A stretch of DNA of 64,000 nucleotides from contig NZ_CP114790.1 in the NCBI RefSeq assembly GCF_027359675.1, positions 1-64,000 on the forward strand, read 5' to 3'. The notes under the pieces are model-generated. The model made no database searches and was not told the origin of the DNA. It worked only from the letters and a program-made list of their open reading frames with translations. The DNA is from Roseibium sp. Sym1. Lineage in GTDB: Bacteria; Pseudomonadota; Alphaproteobacteria; Rhizobiales; Stappiaceae. Both the position numbers and the translations under genes were made by a program. Positions 35,130 through 43,591 of this stretch are shown here, piece by piece; positions within the stretch are counted from its first letter, which is position 1, and every line of letters starts with the position of its first letter.

Positions 35130-35603
35130 TCAGCTGGAACCAGCATGTCGAGCGGCCAACCACGGAGAAAGAAGTAACAATCCCACGCCACCGACCACGA
35201 AAACATCGGCCATATTGAAGGACGGCCAATGTGCTGCGCGTAAGTAGAAGTCAAGGAAGTCAGTCACTGCGCGATATCGCAGCCGATCCGTGACATTTCC
35301 GAGAGCACCACCAATGATCATTCCATAAGCCAGGGCCTCGAACCTGCTTTCTGCACGGATCAAAAGCACCGACAACCAGACGCAAACGGCAATCGCCAGC
35401 CCGACAAGAACAAACCAGGGCGCTTCACCCAGCAGTCCAAATGACACGCCGCTGTTCTGCAAGTAAGTAAGATTGAAACCAGGAAAGACGGAGACACTGG
35501 GTGTCAAACTAGCTTTGTTTGCGACGATAATCGACTTCGATACCTGATCCACAAAGAACGCAATTGCAACGCCTGCCAACCCGACCAGCAGAATTGGTCT
35601 CAT
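35130..35603 (-). CDS. lspA: lipoprotein signal peptidase (SPase II)
   Basis: 157 residues, the usual size. Four membrane segments and the two family signatures are visible: LTYLQNSGVSFGLLG, then GALGNVTDRLRYRAVTDFLDFY and SFNMADVFVVGG, giving the catalytic Asp pair (one in NVTDR/VTDF, one in FNMAD). It removes signal peptides from lipoproteins in the inner membrane. It is the last gene of the leftward operon controlled by the MerR-type promoter at 38807-38837, 22 bases after the DUF411 gene. A second lspA on mobile DNA accompanies metal resistance genes in several known lead/cadmium clusters. Confidence 0.93.
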   Translation of the reverse strand: MRPILLVGLAGVAIAFFVDQVSKSIIVANKASLTPSVSVFPGFNLTYLQNSGVSFGLLGEAPWFVLVGLAIAVCVWLSVLLIRAESRFEALAYGMIIGGALGNVTDRLRYRAVTDFLDFYLRAAHWPSFNMADVFVVGGVGLLLLSPWLAARHAGSS

Positions 35604-35625
35604 CTTTGCTATCCTTTAGGTGCAC

Positions 35626-36081
35626 TCAATTGCTGGCATAACTCGCGAAGATTTCCGTCGAACCGTCCCGCTGAATGAGGAACACATCATAGGCTTCTCG
35701 CACGTCACTCTGGTCCATGCCCGGTGAGCCGAGCGGCATCTCGGGCACGGCGAGACCAATCGCGTCTGTACGTTCTGATAGCAGACGGCCAATATCGGTC
35801 GCTGGCACATGACCCTCGATTACATAGCCGTCAACAAGTGCCGTGTGGCAAGAGGCCATTCGCTGGGGCACGCCATTGTCGATCTTGAACCGCGTCAACG
35901 GTCCGGCAAACATGTCCTCGCCGGTCGTATTGAAACCATTTTCCTCAAGATGCTCCATCCAAGCCAGGCAACAGCCGCAACCGTTGGTCTTGCGGACCTC
36001 GACTAGACTTTGGTCAGCGAAAGCCTGCGTAGATGACGACAATGCAAGAGTGAACATGAGAGCAGTGAGACATTTTTTCAT
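35626..36081 (-). CDS. DUF411 metal-binding periplasmic protein
   Basis: 151 residues from the ATG at 36081, where a signal peptide starts (KKCLTALMFTLALSSSTQAFA); upstream in-frame sequence is unrelated. The DUF411 signature is clear: VRKTNGCGCCLAWMEHLEENG and RMASCHTALVDGYVIEGHVPA, supplying Cys and His ligands. The family is linked to copper handling and is common beside Cu exporters. It lies 183 bases after the Sco gene and 22 before lspA, in the same leftward run. Confidence 0.88.
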   Translation of the reverse strand: MKKCLTALMFTLALSSSTQAFADQSLVEVRKTNGCGCCLAWMEHLEENGFNTTGEDMFAGPLTRFKIDNGVPQRMASCHTALVDGYVIEGHVPATDIGRLLSERTDAIGLAVPEMPLGSPGMDQSDVREAYDVFLIQRDGSTEIFASYASN

Positions 36082-36264
36082 GGAGCAGAGCCTTTTCGTT
36101 ATGGATCGAATGCACTTATAGCCAAGAAGCGGTGATGCGGTTTGGGGATGCCGGCACTGTTCGCTTGCAGCCCGGGGAGCATCCGTTAAGACGCTCCTTG
36201 AGTATGGATCAGTTTGGCGAGTGGACCGTTGAAGCCACACCGACATTCATCAGATACCTCTTGC

Positions 36265-36891
36265 TCATTGAGGCACTTCCTCTTTTTCAGTCATTGCGCG
36301 GCGAATTTTGGGCACTGCGGTTTCTCGGGTCTCGTGGTAGTCGATAGCCCCAGAAAACTGACCGTCTGCTTTGAACAAGAAGACGCTCGCGGTATGGTTC
36401 ATGGTGTAGTCTTCACCGTCTGTCGGTACCTTTTCATAGGTGACCCGGAACATATCTGCCGCTACCGCGATTTGCTCATTCGTTCCGGTCCAACCCCGGA
36501 TGTTCGCGTCAAAGTAACCCACATACTCAGCCATTGCGTCGACGGTATCGCGTTCGGGGTCAACTGTAATGAAAATCACATTAAGTTGGTCCGAGTCCTC
36601 GCCCATCATCTCAAGCCAACTCGATATGTCCGAGAGCGTGGTGGGGCAAACGTCGGGACAGAAAGTGAAACCGAAAAACACCATCGTCGCGCGGCCGGTT
36701 AGGACTTCAGGGCCCACCGCGTTTCCTGCGTGGTCAGTGAGCCGAAACTCCATCGCAGGAAAATCAAGGGGACGCCGATCGGAAGGTTCCGGTGCACCCG
36801 GACCATCGACACGCCACCAGCCGACGAAAAGAATAAAGCTGATTGCCGCGACGCCAAGCACGCCATACTCAAGCAAACGCCGTTGCCGCAT
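36265..36891 (-). CDS. SCO1/SenC-family copper chaperone
   Basis: 208 residues. One N-terminal membrane anchor is followed by a thioredoxin-like domain with the copper motif FTFCPDVCPTTL (Cys78 and Cys82) and a later His in YTMNHTASVFLF. Sco proteins deliver copper to the CuA site of cytochrome oxidase or act as thiol reductases. The ATG overlaps the upstream PCuAC stop (TGATG), so the two are translationally coupled. Pairing of Sco and PCuAC is a well known copper-delivery arrangement. Confidence 0.92.
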   Translation of the reverse strand: MRQRRLLEYGVLGVAAISFILFVGWWRVDGPGAPEPSDRRPLDFPAMEFRLTDHAGNAVGPEVLTGRATMVFFGFTFCPDVCPTTLSDISSWLEMMGEDSDQLNVIFITVDPERDTVDAMAEYVGYFDANIRGWTGTNEQIAVAADMFRVTYEKVPTDGEDYTMNHTASVFLFKADGQFSGAIDYHETRETAVPKIRRAMTEKEEVPQ

Positions 36892-37355
36892 CAGCTCTCG
36901 GGTCCACGTGCGGCGATGCCAAGGATTGGAATCTCGACTGTTACTTCACCACCATCGGAAAAAGCCAGGGTCATAAGGAAACTTTCACCCTCGGTCATTT
37001 TCCGTTGCAGCCCCATCAGCATCGCATGAAGTCCTCCTGGTTCCAGAATCACTGCTTTTCCCGGAGCAATTTCGATTTCGCCGACAGGCGTCATGGAGCT
37101 CACACCTTGGTTAGTCGTTGATGTCCGGTGAATTTCAGGTTTCAGCGCAATATCCGTACCAATGCTTCTCAGCGTTACTGCAAGGTCGCCGGTATTACGG
37201 ATTTTCATGTAGGCCACACCGGGACGACTGGTACCGATGGATGCGCGAGACCATGCATCCTCAATTAGCACTTTGTCTGAGCCTGCCACGGAGGCGGCAG
37301 AGAACCCTATGATTATTACGAGTGCGGCCAGCGTTTGGGACAGTACCATTCTCAT
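36891..37355 (-). CDS. periplasmic copper chaperone PCu(A)C
   Basis: 154 residues with a signal peptide (MRMVLSQTLAALVIIIGFSAASVAG). The copper-binding pattern is present: HRTSTTNQGVSSM and later LHAMLMGLQRKM, matching the H-x(n)-M...H-x-M arrangement of the family. It carries Cu(I) in the periplasm to Sco or oxidase. It is 27 bases downstream of dsbA and overlaps the Sco gene by one base. Confidence 0.92.
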   Translation of the reverse strand: MRMVLSQTLAALVIIIGFSAASVAGSDKVLIEDAWSRASIGTSRPGVAYMKIRNTGDLAVTLRSIGTDIALKPEIHRTSTTNQGVSSMTPVGEIEIAPGKAVILEPGGLHAMLMGLQRKMTEGESFLMTLAFSDGGEVTVEIPILGIAARGPES

Positions 37356-37382
37356 TGCCGTTCTTCCTTTGTAGATCGCTGT

Positions 37383-38042
37383 TCAGTTTTGAACCGCAGC
37401 AACTTCCGCCGAAACCAGGCGCCGCAGCTCAACATCGCCGAATGGATCCAACGGCTTTCCGTTTACGAAGAATGTTGGTGTCTGCCGCACCCCAACAGCT
37501 TCGACGTCCGCACGGTCTTGGTTGAGGATCCCAACGACGTCGGGTGCAAGCATTTGTGTACGCGCGGCCTCTGCATCAAGACCTGCGGCCACGGCAATTC
37601 CGAGTATCAAACCTGGCTGTGGGGAGCCGTGCGAAGCCCACCTGGGCTGTTCGCGCAAAACAGCCTCCAGCACAGGCTCGAAGACACCTTGCATTCGTGC
37701 GGCTTCGAGGATTCGGATTGCTTCTTCTGATGCCGCACCGTGAAATGGCGTGTAACGCATCACGACACGAACCGCGGGTTCATGCTGCGCCAAGAGGTCT
37801 TTCACAATTGGATGAAACGCGCGACAGGCCTCACAGGCGGGGTCGAAGAACTCGACAATTGTGACCGGTGCGTTTTCTGGCCCAAGGACTGGTGAGTAGG
37901 GCCGAACAAGGACCTCGTTGCCCTCTGAGACGAGAGATTGGGCACTCTCCAAAGGCGCTTGGCGTTTCACATACCAGGCGGCACCGACGAAGCTGGCACT
38001 GCCAAGTGCGAGCACAGACAAGATCAAGGCGCGGCGTTTCAT
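37383..38042 (-). CDS. DsbA-family thiol:disulfide oxidoreductase
   Basis: 219 residues, with an N-terminal hydrophobic signal or anchor (ALILSVLALGSASFVGAAW). The thioredoxin fold has the active site FFDPACEACRAFHP (CEAC) and the cis-Pro region TPTFFVNGKPL. It oxidises or isomerises disulfides in periplasmic proteins. Its ATG overlaps the dsbB stop by 4 bases, so it forms a pair with that quinone-linked oxidase, which suggests an oxidising role dedicated to this operon's Cys-rich products. Confidence 0.9.
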   Translation of the reverse strand: MKRRALILSVLALGSASFVGAAWYVKRQAPLESAQSLVSEGNEVLVRPYSPVLGPENAPVTIVEFFDPACEACRAFHPIVKDLLAQHEPAVRVVMRYTPFHGAASEEAIRILEAARMQGVFEPVLEAVLREQPRWASHGSPQPGLILGIAVAAGLDAEAARTQMLAPDVVGILNQDRADVEAVGVRQTPTFFVNGKPLDPFGDVELRRLVSAEVAAVQN

Positions 38043-38461
38043 TTATGTGTCTCCTTGAGTGACAGGGCGGACAACAGGCCGATGAGAGCGAACGCAACGA
38101 GCGCCATCAACGGGATGGGAACGCCGAGGAACAATTGGTCGGAGTCAGTGCAGGAAGGACCGGTTGCAGAGCATGGTTGAATGGGCTCAGGAATTAGGCC
38201 TGTATAAAGGCCTAGGTGCCAGAGTGCGACGGCTCCGCCTCCAACTGCCAACACTAAACCGTAGCGTCCAACTCGGCGGTCATGCCACCAAAGACCAAAA
38301 CCAAGGACAACAACCAGCGGAAACATAAAGGCACGCTGAAACCAACAGAGCACGCAAGGCGTCTGGCCCAACACTTCGCCGATGAACAATACTGCGAGTG
38401 TGGCGACGAGTGAAACGATCCAGGCAAGGACTAGGGCCATCTCTCCGGAAAAGCGGGCCAT
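38039..38461 (-). CDS. DsbB-family disulfide bond formation protein
   Basis: 140 residues, four membrane segments. The first periplasmic pair is in TPCVLCWFQRAFMFPL (Cys36, Cys39) and the second in PIQPCSATGPSCTDSD, the arrangement needed to reoxidise DsbA with quinone. Its ribosome binding site, GAGGGG, lies within the end of the preceding small frame, and its stop overlaps dsbA. It is second, or first, in the leftward operon from the MerR-type promoter. Confidence 0.9.
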   Translation of the reverse strand: MARFSGEMALVLAWIVSLVATLAVLFIGEVLGQTPCVLCWFQRAFMFPLVVVLGFGLWWHDRRVGRYGLVLAVGGGAVALWHLGLYTGLIPEPIQPCSATGPSCTDSDQLFLGVPIPLMALVAFALIGLLSALSLKETHK

Positions 38462-38465
38462 AAAG

Positions 38466-38705
38466 TCAGATCCCCTCTTCTAGATTGGTGGAGACCTCTT
38501 CGCCGGGCATGTCGTTGAACCAAATGCTATCCCTGACAAATGGCGGTAAATCAATTGCCGGTTTCAAAGGCGCGTTCCGGTCAGAACCGATCGAGGTGTT
38601 GATCGTTTGTACCTTGGTTAACACCGGTGCAAGAATGTCTATCATTGCGTGGGCTTCCGATGGAGCAGCAAGACTTTGGTTGCCAAAAAACACGACCTCC
38701 AGCAT
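38466..38705 (-). CDS. possible small leader protein of the copper/Dsb operon
   Basis: 79 residues, or about 59 if started at the in-frame ATG at 38645. No family recognised. It is soluble-looking, with KVQTINTSIGSDRNAPLKPAIDLPPFVRDSIWFNDMPGEEVSTNLEEG. It fills the space between the MerR-type promoter and dsbB and ends 4 bases before the dsbB ATG, with the dsbB ribosome binding site inside it, which favours genuine translation. It may instead be untranslated leader. Confidence 0.4.
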   Translation of the reverse strand: MLEVVFFGNQSLAAPSEAHAMIDILAPVLTKVQTINTSIGSDRNAPLKPAIDLPPFVRDSIWFNDMPGEEVSTNLEEGI

Positions 38706-38806
38706 CCGGCACGCCCTGAAAACCTCAGAGTTTGGACACGTTTGGAGGTCAAACAGTTCGAATGCGGCAAGCGAACCTGACTACTGATTTTACCTTTTTC
38801 GGTACT

Positions 38807-38837
38807 CGTATAATTCCTAAAGCCACTAGAGGTTCAA
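38807..38837 (-). promoter_or_regulatory. MerR-type promoter of the copper/Dsb/lspA operon
   Basis: Reading leftward: -35 TTGAAC (38832-38837), a 19-base spacer and -10 TATACG (38807-38812). The long spacer carries an imperfect dyad, CTCTAG-TGG-CTTTAG. Overlong 19-20 base spacers with a central dyad are diagnostic of MerR-family activation, in which the regulator untwists the DNA when metal is bound. It lies between the operon and the divergent regulator gene. The spacer resembles those at 39650 and 43592. Confidence 0.75.
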
Positions 38838-38947
38838 GCTCTCTTTTGGGGACGTGCTTGATTGTCGCGCGGATGCAATTGGCTTAGGTTCGGCGCTGCT
38901 GAAAGTCCTTTTTGGCCCGTACACTTTGGTATTTGGATAACTAACCC

Positions 38948-39376
38948 ATGCTCTCGATCGGCGGTCTTGCAAAGAAAACAGGCACGAAAGTGCAGACTAT
39001 TCGCTATTACGAACAGATCGGGCTTCTACCAGAACCGGACCGTACTGAAGGGGGACAGAGACGCTATAGTAATGAGCAACTCGACAAACTTTCATTTATT
39101 CGCCATTCGCGGCAGCTTGGTTTTTCATTGGAAGCAATCCGGGAGCTCCTGGACCTCTGCGATCATCCCAACCGGCCCTGCGACATGGCAGATGCCATTG
39201 CACGTCGGCAGCTTAAGCAGGTGGAGCAGCGCATAGCGCGTTTACAGGCACTTCACACAGAATTGAAGCGAATGGTCTATGAATGCAGCGGTGGCCGCAC
39301 AGCTGACTGCCGGGTACTTGAGGTGCTTCGAGACCACTCCGAGTGCCTAACTGATCACGACGAGATCGGAGCGTAG
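38948..39376 (+). CDS. MerR-family metal-responsive regulator
   Basis: 142 residues. The winged-helix N-terminus (SIGGLAKKTGTKVQTIRYYEQIGLLPEPDRTEGGQRRYS) is followed by a dimerisation helix and metal-binding cysteines (DLCDHPNRPCDMADAIARR, YECSGGRTADCRVLEVLRDHSEC). The set resembles ZntR/CadR/PbrR-like sensors; which metal is bound is not decidable here. It is divergent from the copper/Dsb operon, upstream of the transglutaminase-CDF pair, and probably controls three promoters in this island. No strong ribosome binding site is seen before the ATG, and the start is supported by alignment. Confidence 0.92.
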   Translation: MLSIGGLAKKTGTKVQTIRYYEQIGLLPEPDRTEGGQRRYSNEQLDKLSFIRHSRQLGFSLEAIRELLDLCDHPNRPCDMADAIARRQLKQVEQRIARLQALHTELKRMVYECSGGRTADCRVLEVLRDHSECLTDHDEIGA

Positions 39377-39709
39377 GTATTACTTTGACGGTCATTTCAC
39401 CGAACTTGCCCGCCTTTTGATTACTTGGCTCTGATGATAGTCCAATGTCTCACCCTAACGGCTTTCGTCGGTCGAGACCGATATCGGGGCGGTGAGTTCG
39501 CAAACTGTATTCCGAAGACATCACAACGCGCGGATTCCTAGCTGGCTGAGACGGTGGAACAGCCAGAGTGATGGGCGTCGTCGGAATTTTGTCCGTCGAC
39601 AGGGAGCAACAGTCGTCGCTTAGAGCCTAGATTTTTTTGTGATCACCTCTTGAACCTATAGTGACTATAGAAATTACATTCATCCTCAGTCGATACGAGG
39701 AACAATCAT
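39377..39709. other. intergenic with MerR-type promoter near its end
   Basis: 333 bases after the regulator. Apart from the promoter at 39650-39680, which drives the next two genes, no gene or strong terminator was seen. Confidence 0.5.
39650..39680 (+). promoter_or_regulatory. MerR-type promoter of the transglutaminase-CDF operon
   Basis: -35 TTGAAC (39650-39655), a 19-base spacer and -10 TACATT (39675-39680). The spacer holds a perfect direct-and-inverted palindrome, CTATAG-TGA-CTATAG (39656-39670). The architecture matches the promoters at 38807 and 43592, so the same MerR-family protein probably acts on all three. Confidence 0.75.
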
Positions 39710-40471
39710 ATGCCCGATGCTGCCCCCCTTCTTGCCGCCTCGCAGTTACTCGATTACAGGGCACCATCCATTGTCCGTCTGACTGAAGATCGGAGCTGGC
39801 GTCGTTTGCCTCAGTACGATCGCATAGGCGCGATCTACGACTTTGTTCGAAACGAAATCGCCTTCGGCTACAATCGGGCGGACAACATTCCCGCGTCTGA
39901 AGTACTTCGAGATGGATACGGCCAGTGCAACACCAAGGGAACGCTCCTAATGGCGCTATTGCGCGGTGTTGGTATCACTTGCCGCCTGCGAGGGTTCATG
40001 ATTCACAAGGAGCTGCAACGTGGTGTCGTCCCGGATTTGATCTTTCCGATCGCACCGCAAGAAATCCTTCACTCCTGGGTCGAGGTCGAGTTCGACGGGA
40101 AATGGATTAATCTCGAAGGCTTCATTCTAGATGACAAATTCTTGAGCGTTCTCCAGCAAAACTTTTCCGGAACCAAGAGCCTGTGTGGCTTCGGTGCGGG
40201 CACCGATTGCCTTGACGCGCCACCGGTTCGCTGGGAGGGGCATGACACCTACATTCAAGAGACGGGCATCGAGCAGGACTTTGGTGTGTTTGAAACGCCG
40301 GATCAATTCTATTCAGAGCACATGCAAAAATTCGGACGAGTGAGAGGCTTGCTTTACCGGTTCATCATACGTCACTGGATGAACACTCGCGTCCGTGCCA
40401 TTCGATCAGGACGATTAAAGCCCAGTAGATCTGCAATCCATGATCACGGAGGTATCGCAGATGCCGCATGA
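39710..40471 (+). CDS. transglutaminase-like superfamily protein
   Basis: 253 residues. The transglutaminase core has a Cys in DGYGQCNTKGTLLMALLRGVG, a His in EILHSWVEVEFDGKWINLEGF and an acidic residue in the following strand (FILDDKF). Such bacterial proteins are peptidases or amidases, or act in protein crosslinking. There is no signal peptide. The substrate is unknown. The last 11 bases overlap the CDF transporter gene, and the metal-type promoter lies 30 bases upstream, so expression is tied to metal exposure. Confidence 0.8.
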   Translation: MPDAAPLLAASQLLDYRAPSIVRLTEDRSWRRLPQYDRIGAIYDFVRNEIAFGYNRADNIPASEVLRDGYGQCNTKGTLLMALLRGVGITCRLRGFMIHKELQRGVVPDLIFPIAPQEILHSWVEVEFDGKWINLEGFILDDKFLSVLQQNFSGTKSLCGFGAGTDCLDAPPVRWEGHDTYIQETGIEQDFGVFETPDQFYSEHMQKFGRVRGLLYRFIIRHWMNTRVRAIRSGRLKPSRSAIHDHGGIADAA

Positions 40472-41402
40472 CCACCACGGGCATAGTCACGTGCACCTCG
40501 ATCCTCAAAGCGGCGACCGCAGAGTCGGCGTGGCAATTTGGGCAAATGGCCTTCTGACGATCGCACAAATAGTGGGCGGCCTCCTTGCCGGAAGCCTTGC
40601 ACTGATTGCAGACGCCTTGCACAATTTTTCAGACATGGCCGCGCTGATTATTGCCTTCGCTGCCCGCAAGATTGCGCGACGCCCTGCGGATGAGCGTATG
40701 ACATTCGGCTACGGACGCATAGAAACAGTAGCTGCGCTCATCAATTATACGACCCTTATTATCGTCGGCCTTTACCTAATTTATGAAGGAGGAATGCGCC
40801 TGATTGAACCACCAGACGTCCAGGGCTGGACGGTCGTGATTATCGCAGGGTTTGCTCTCGGCGTAGATGCTTTGACAGCAGCACTGACCTGGTCGATGCA
40901 AAAGGGAAGTCAGAACATTCGTGCCCTGTTCTTGCACAACTTATCGGATGCTCTGGCGTCCGTCGCGGTAATCGTCGGCGGGACCTTGATCATCCTATTC
41001 GATATGCGATGGGTCGACCCCGCTGTTACCATCGGTATTGCGGGCTACATCCTCTATCTGGCAGTGGCGGAGATTGGCGGACCGGTCAGAACGTTGATGT
41101 TGGGTAGTCCCCTGGACATCGCAGGACATGATGTCGTAGATCTACTGCGCGCAACATCTGGGGTTCGCGAGGTACATCATGTACACCTATGGCAGATGGA
41201 AGAGAACGCTCCAGCTCTGGACGCTCATGTAGTCGTCGAAGAAGTTGAGTGGAACCAATTGGAGGCAATCAAGTTGGAGCTGAAAGAAAAACTATCAGAT
41301 TCCTTCGGCATCGTTCATACCACTCTGGAGTTTGAGCGCGAGGGCGTGTGCGAAGTGGATGTTCCGTTGTTTGGGCATGATCAATCTTTTAAAGAAACGT
41401 GA
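40461..41402 (+). CDS. cation diffusion facilitator (CzcD/ZitB-like exporter)
   Basis: 313 residues from the ATG at 40461, preferred over an upstream in-frame ATG because GGAGG lies 8 bases before it. A His-rich N-terminus (PHDHHGHSHVHLD) and six membrane segments are seen. The metal site motifs are present: IADALHNFSDMAALIIAF in TM2 and FLHNLSDALASVAVIVGG in TM5. CDF proteins export Zn, Cd, Co or related ions in exchange for protons. A cytoplasmic C-terminal domain (GVREVHHVHLWQMEENAPALDAHVV) is typical. It overlaps the transglutaminase gene. Confidence 0.93.
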   Translation: MPHDHHGHSHVHLDPQSGDRRVGVAIWANGLLTIAQIVGGLLAGSLALIADALHNFSDMAALIIAFAARKIARRPADERMTFGYGRIETVAALINYTTLIIVGLYLIYEGGMRLIEPPDVQGWTVVIIAGFALGVDALTAALTWSMQKGSQNIRALFLHNLSDALASVAVIVGGTLIILFDMRWVDPAVTIGIAGYILYLAVAEIGGPVRTLMLGSPLDIAGHDVVDLLRATSGVREVHHVHLWQMEENAPALDAHVVVEEVEWNQLEAIKLELKEKLSDSFGIVHTTLEFEREGVCEVDVPLFGHDQSFKET

Positions 41403-41579
41403 CATTCCGCAGTGAACGCATCGTGCAATTAAATCGGGTCGCCGCGATGTTTAGCAACCGCGGCTTAGTGAGGTGTTAAGGCCATGCGGCTGAACAACGG
41501 ATCCCAAAGTAATCAGGGACAATCTGACAATTTGTCATAAATTGCCCCCGGTATCCTGGATTGCTTGTCGGTTGTCATT

Positions 41580-42248
41580 TCACGACAAAACTACAATCGG
41601 TGAGCCAACCGGTACGCGTCCATAAAGATCGATAATGTCTTGGTTCATCAATCTGACGCATCCACTGGAAACCGCCGTGCCAATTGTCCAGTATTCCGCA
41701 GTTCCATGTAGGCGATAGAGCGTGTCGCGGTTTCCCTGAAAAATATAAAGCGCGCGTGCACCTAGAGGATTTTCCAACCCGGGAGGCATGCCACCATTCT
41801 GCCAACTCCATTTCTCGAGTTCCGGTTCCCGCTCGATCATTTCGTCCGGCGGCGTCCATTTGGGCCACTCAGTTTTGCGCGCAATCCGAGCCCGTCCTGA
41901 CCATTCGAATCCGGCCCGACCTAGCCCCACTCCATATCGCATTGCCTTTTTGTTTTCCTGAACCAGGTAGAGATAAAAGTTTTGCGTATCGACAACAAGT
42001 GTGCCCACTTTTTCAGGAGTGTTGTAATCAACTTGCTGGCGGTAGAAACGCTTTGGAACTTTTTTCAAGTTAATTGCCGGTAGCGGAAACCGCTCGGTTG
42101 GCATAGCGCCATACATCGATATGTAGGCTGGGTCATCAGAATAAGGCACTGGTTTTATTTGTGCCCTGTCAGAGGCACATCCGCTAACAACGACGCTAGC
42201 AAAGCATGCCGATCCTGAAAGAAAGGATCTTCTTGAGAGGTAAGTCAT
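41580..42248 (-). CDS. L,D-transpeptidase (YkuD family), Tat/lipoprotein-type
   Basis: 222 residues. The N-terminus has both a twin-arginine pattern (SRRSFLSG) and a lipobox (VVSGCAS, Cys24). The YkuD catalytic motif is present: YRLHGTAEYWTIGTAVSSGCVRLMNQD, with the active Cys in SSGC. These enzymes form 3-3 crosslinks in peptidoglycan or attach proteins to it. The lack of nearby cell-wall genes and the presence of two more members in this island point to an envelope response. No operon partner is obvious. Confidence 0.9.
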   Translation of the reverse strand: MTYLSRRSFLSGSACFASVVVSGCASDRAQIKPVPYSDDPAYISMYGAMPTERFPLPAINLKKVPKRFYRQQVDYNTPEKVGTLVVDTQNFYLYLVQENKKAMRYGVGLGRAGFEWSGRARIARKTEWPKWTPPDEMIEREPELEKWSWQNGGMPPGLENPLGARALYIFQGNRDTLYRLHGTAEYWTIGTAVSSGCVRLMNQDIIDLYGRVPVGSPIVVLS

Positions 42249-42482
42249 TCAGATACTACTTGTCCTTTTTGGGAAATAGCCAAGACATTTCAGATCAACC
42301 GAATAAGGCTTTTCTATCCATACGTAAAAGCCGATCAAAACGGTCAGATGAAACGCTCGACACATGATCGTCCAAAGCTCGCACTTGGGTTTCTGTCTTC
42401 TTGGGCCAATGCAGCCCTCATTTGTGAAGGCACGCGCCGGATGCAGCCGCGTGCCTGACCGGAGTTTGCCGCTATTGGGTGC

Positions 42483-43043
42483 TCACAAAACGACCACTCT
42501 TGTGCCTAAAGGAACGCGTTCATAGAGATCTTCAACATGAGCATTGATCATCCGAACGCAGCCGTTAGAGACGGATCGCCCGATCGAGGAAGGTTCGGTG
42601 GTTCCATGGATCCGGTACATGGTGTCCCGACCGTTTCGATAAAGATAAAGCGCCCTTGATCCAAGGGGATTGTTCGGCCCACCAGGGACCCCATTTGCGT
42701 ATCTCCGATATTTACCGGGATCACGGCTTATCATGTTTGCGGTTGGACGCCAGCTAGGCCACTCCGCTTTACGTCTAATAATTGCCTCTCCTTTCAGCGA
42801 CAACCCCGCTTTGCCGACACCAATTCCATAGCGTCTCGCCCTGCCGAAACTCTGAACGAGGTAGAGGAAATGATTTTTCGTATCGACAACTATCGTCCCA
42901 GAAGGATAGGAAAAGTATCGTACGGATTGCGGTTCGAATTTGGGGTCAATCTTGAACGGTTTTTTGTCATGTGCATAAGCAGGTACGACAACGGCTCCAA
43001 CTGCTCCGATGGAGCCAATAAGTAAATTACGACGGGAAATCAT
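42483..43043 (-). CDS. L,D-transpeptidase (YkuD family), second copy
   Basis: 186 residues. A Tat-like signal (MISRRNLLIGSIGAVGAVVVPAYA, cleavage near residue 24) is followed by the YkuD domain, with YRIHGTTEPSSIGRSVSNGCVRMINAHVEDLYERVPLGT. It is similar in plan to the neighbour at 41580-42248, though shorter and not lipidated. The two may be an old duplication. Function is in periplasmic crosslinking. Confidence 0.9.
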   Translation of the reverse strand: MISRRNLLIGSIGAVGAVVVPAYAHDKKPFKIDPKFEPQSVRYFSYPSGTIVVDTKNHFLYLVQSFGRARRYGIGVGKAGLSLKGEAIIRRKAEWPSWRPTANMISRDPGKYRRYANGVPGGPNNPLGSRALYLYRNGRDTMYRIHGTTEPSSIGRSVSNGCVRMINAHVEDLYERVPLGTRVVVL

Positions 43044-43106
43044 CTCTTTTCTCCAGAGTGATACTGACGATTGCAGGAAGCTTTGCAGCGAAGTAGCTGC
43101 CTTGTG

Positions 43107-43460
43107 TCAGTAACTTCTTGGAGGCCTGTTTTCAGGCTTTGGATCTCTGGAAAAAGGGCCAAGCAACTCAGTATCTCCCAATGCCAATTCCAACTTCAGA
43201 AATCTCGCCTCCAACGGACCCGCAATTGACACGCAATCGGCTCCACACTTGGCGGGTTTTTGGGACTTTGCTTGCTTGCTCGTGTGATTGCAGCACCTGA
43301 TGTTATGCGACGTTAGTGTTTCGGACACGATCGAGGCGGTTTGAATTGCTTTTTGGTCTGGAAGCACTAGCTCCCCGGCAGCCTGGGCAGCACCAATTAC
43401 GGCAACGGAATGAAGCGCCGCGTATATCACGATTAGGAAGGTTAACACCCATTTACGCAT
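43107..43460 (-). CDS. small secreted cysteine-rich protein, unknown
   Basis: 117 residues if started at the ATG at 43460; upstream ATGs could extend it to 142. A signal or anchor (WVLTFLIVIYAALHSVAVIGAAQA) is followed by a short Cys-rich stretch (IRCCNHTSKQAKSQKPAKCGADCVS) that could bind metal. The region after it is plain. No family recognised. It is divergent from the P-type ATPase gene, sharing the promoter region at 43592, so a metal-related role is plausible but unproven. The start is uncertain. Confidence 0.6.
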   Translation of the reverse strand: MRKWVLTFLIVIYAALHSVAVIGAAQAAGELVLPDQKAIQTASIVSETLTSHNIRCCNHTSKQAKSQKPAKCGADCVSIAGPLEARFLKLELALGDTELLGPFSRDPKPENRPPRSY

Positions 43461-43591
43461 CCGAGGTGTGTACAGAAAAATTCTCAAGAAATCCATAATT
43501 GCGAAAACGGAAAATGAAGGTTGAAATGCTGGCACTTTGACGCTTGCACTACGACAAAGCTGACTGATTGAGAAAAGTCCGTCTACACCTC

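Noticed and set aside
41440..41465. Hairpin GCCGCG...CGCGGC as a terminator after the CDF gene
   Set aside because: The stem is good but the loop is long and no T-run follows, so termination cannot be claimed.
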